This document shows, piece after piece, positions 5,332-5,525 of a stretch of 5,525 nt of DNA. How positions within the stretch are numbered: position 1 is the stretch's first letter; the number at the start of each line of letters is the position of its first letter. Both the position numbers and the translations under genes were made by a program. The notes below the pieces were generated by a model. The model was given only the letters and a program-made list of their open reading frames with translations, ran no database searches and was not told the origin of the DNA. This DNA is from Dehalococcoidales bacterium (GTDB lineage: Bacteria > Chloroflexota > Dehalococcoidia > Dehalococcoidales > UBA5760): the NCBI GenBank assembly GCA_018399795.1, contig JAGYOC010000143.1, positions 1 to 5,525 on the forward strand, read 5' to 3'.

Positions 5332-5525
5332 ATGGTGATGAGCCAGTGGCTTTTTTCTTCGATATTAATGGCAGTATCTTTACCGGGGGTGGCTATGATG
5401 AGTTCGTGTATTTCGGTTGATGAGAAGCCTGTTACCGAAGAAGAAGGAAGTACTTTTAATGAAAACAGGGTGACCATCTCGGTGGTCTATGATAACTATC
5501 TTTTCTCAAGCGGGCTGTCCCGGGG
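5314..5525 (+). CDS. Probable metallo-beta-lactamase-fold hydrolase (COG1237-like), N-terminal fragment
   Basis: The frame is open from 5311 to the right edge. From the ATG at 5314 it gives 70 residues. The end reads NRVTISVVYDNYLFSSGLSR (51-70), matching the first strand of COG1237-type metallo-beta-lactamase-fold hydrolases, where a xTxxYDN block precedes a WGFS segment. The metal-binding HxHxDH motif lies beyond the window, so activity cannot be checked. The start is uncertain. In-frame ATGs occur at 5314, 5332, 5338, 5368, 5395 and 5398. Only 5395 has an SD-like element (GGGGGTGG, 5385-5392), which would give a cytosolic protein beginning MMSSC. The longer forms add a hydrophobic stretch (residues 11-29), then SSC with Cys at 32 and an acidic linker, resembling a lipoprotein signal with a weak lipobox (M-S-S-C). 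I give the longest form and favour neither strongly. The family call is from a short fragment. Confidence 0.55.
   Translation, partial: MVGRYYMVMSQWLFSSILMAVSLPGVAMMSSCISVDEKPVTEEEGSTFNENRVTISVVYDNYLFSSGLSR

Overview
The window looks like a chromosomal segment from a moderately GC-rich free-living bacterium. Genes carry strong Shine-Dalgarno sites, use ATG or TTG starts, and have recognisable sigma70-type promoters. The two-domain universal stress protein, the PHP-type family X polymerase and the phytoene-desaturase-like flavoprotein together resemble gene content I associate with Chloroflexota (Dehalococcoidia-like lineages). That placement is inference from protein style, not a demonstrated assignment.

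Layout. (1) Positions 1-855, minus strand: N-terminal 285 residues of a phytoene-desaturase-type FAD oxidoreductase that runs off the left edge. (2) 856-1178: gene-poor spacer with a candidate promoter/operator and a 5'-UTR hairpin for the oxidoreductase, plus a coding-like plus-strand fragment broken by an amber codon. (3) 1179-3650, minus strand: a tight two-gene operon, polX (DNA polymerase X with a C-terminal PHP nuclease domain) followed by a DUF72/YecE-family protein. The DUF72 ribosome-binding site is formed by the last codons of polX. (4) 3651-3908: divergent promoter region with an extended -10 for polX and a near-consensus TTGACA-N17-TAATAT promoter for the next gene. (5) 3909-4874, plus strand: a tandem-domain UspA protein. 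(6) 4875-5313: spacer whose minus strand carries coding-like stretches in two frames, suggesting a decayed gene. (7) From about 5314 to the right edge, plus strand: the start of a probable metallo-beta-lactamase-fold hydrolase, possibly preceded by a lipoprotein-type signal.

How the genes may work together. PolX fills short gaps during base-excision or end-joining repair and its PHP domain trims 3' ends. Its translational coupling to DUF72 is the one strong functional link here and suggests, by inference only, that the DUF72 protein has a role in DNA maintenance. The universal stress protein is transcribed divergently from this pair. The shared intergenic region could allow coordinated stress control, but I see no clear shared operator. 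No tRNA, rRNA, CRISPR array, insertion sequence or convincing rho-independent terminator was seen. I did not find an obvious novel multi-gene system; the most unusual items are the polX-DUF72 coupling and the two apparent gene remnants.
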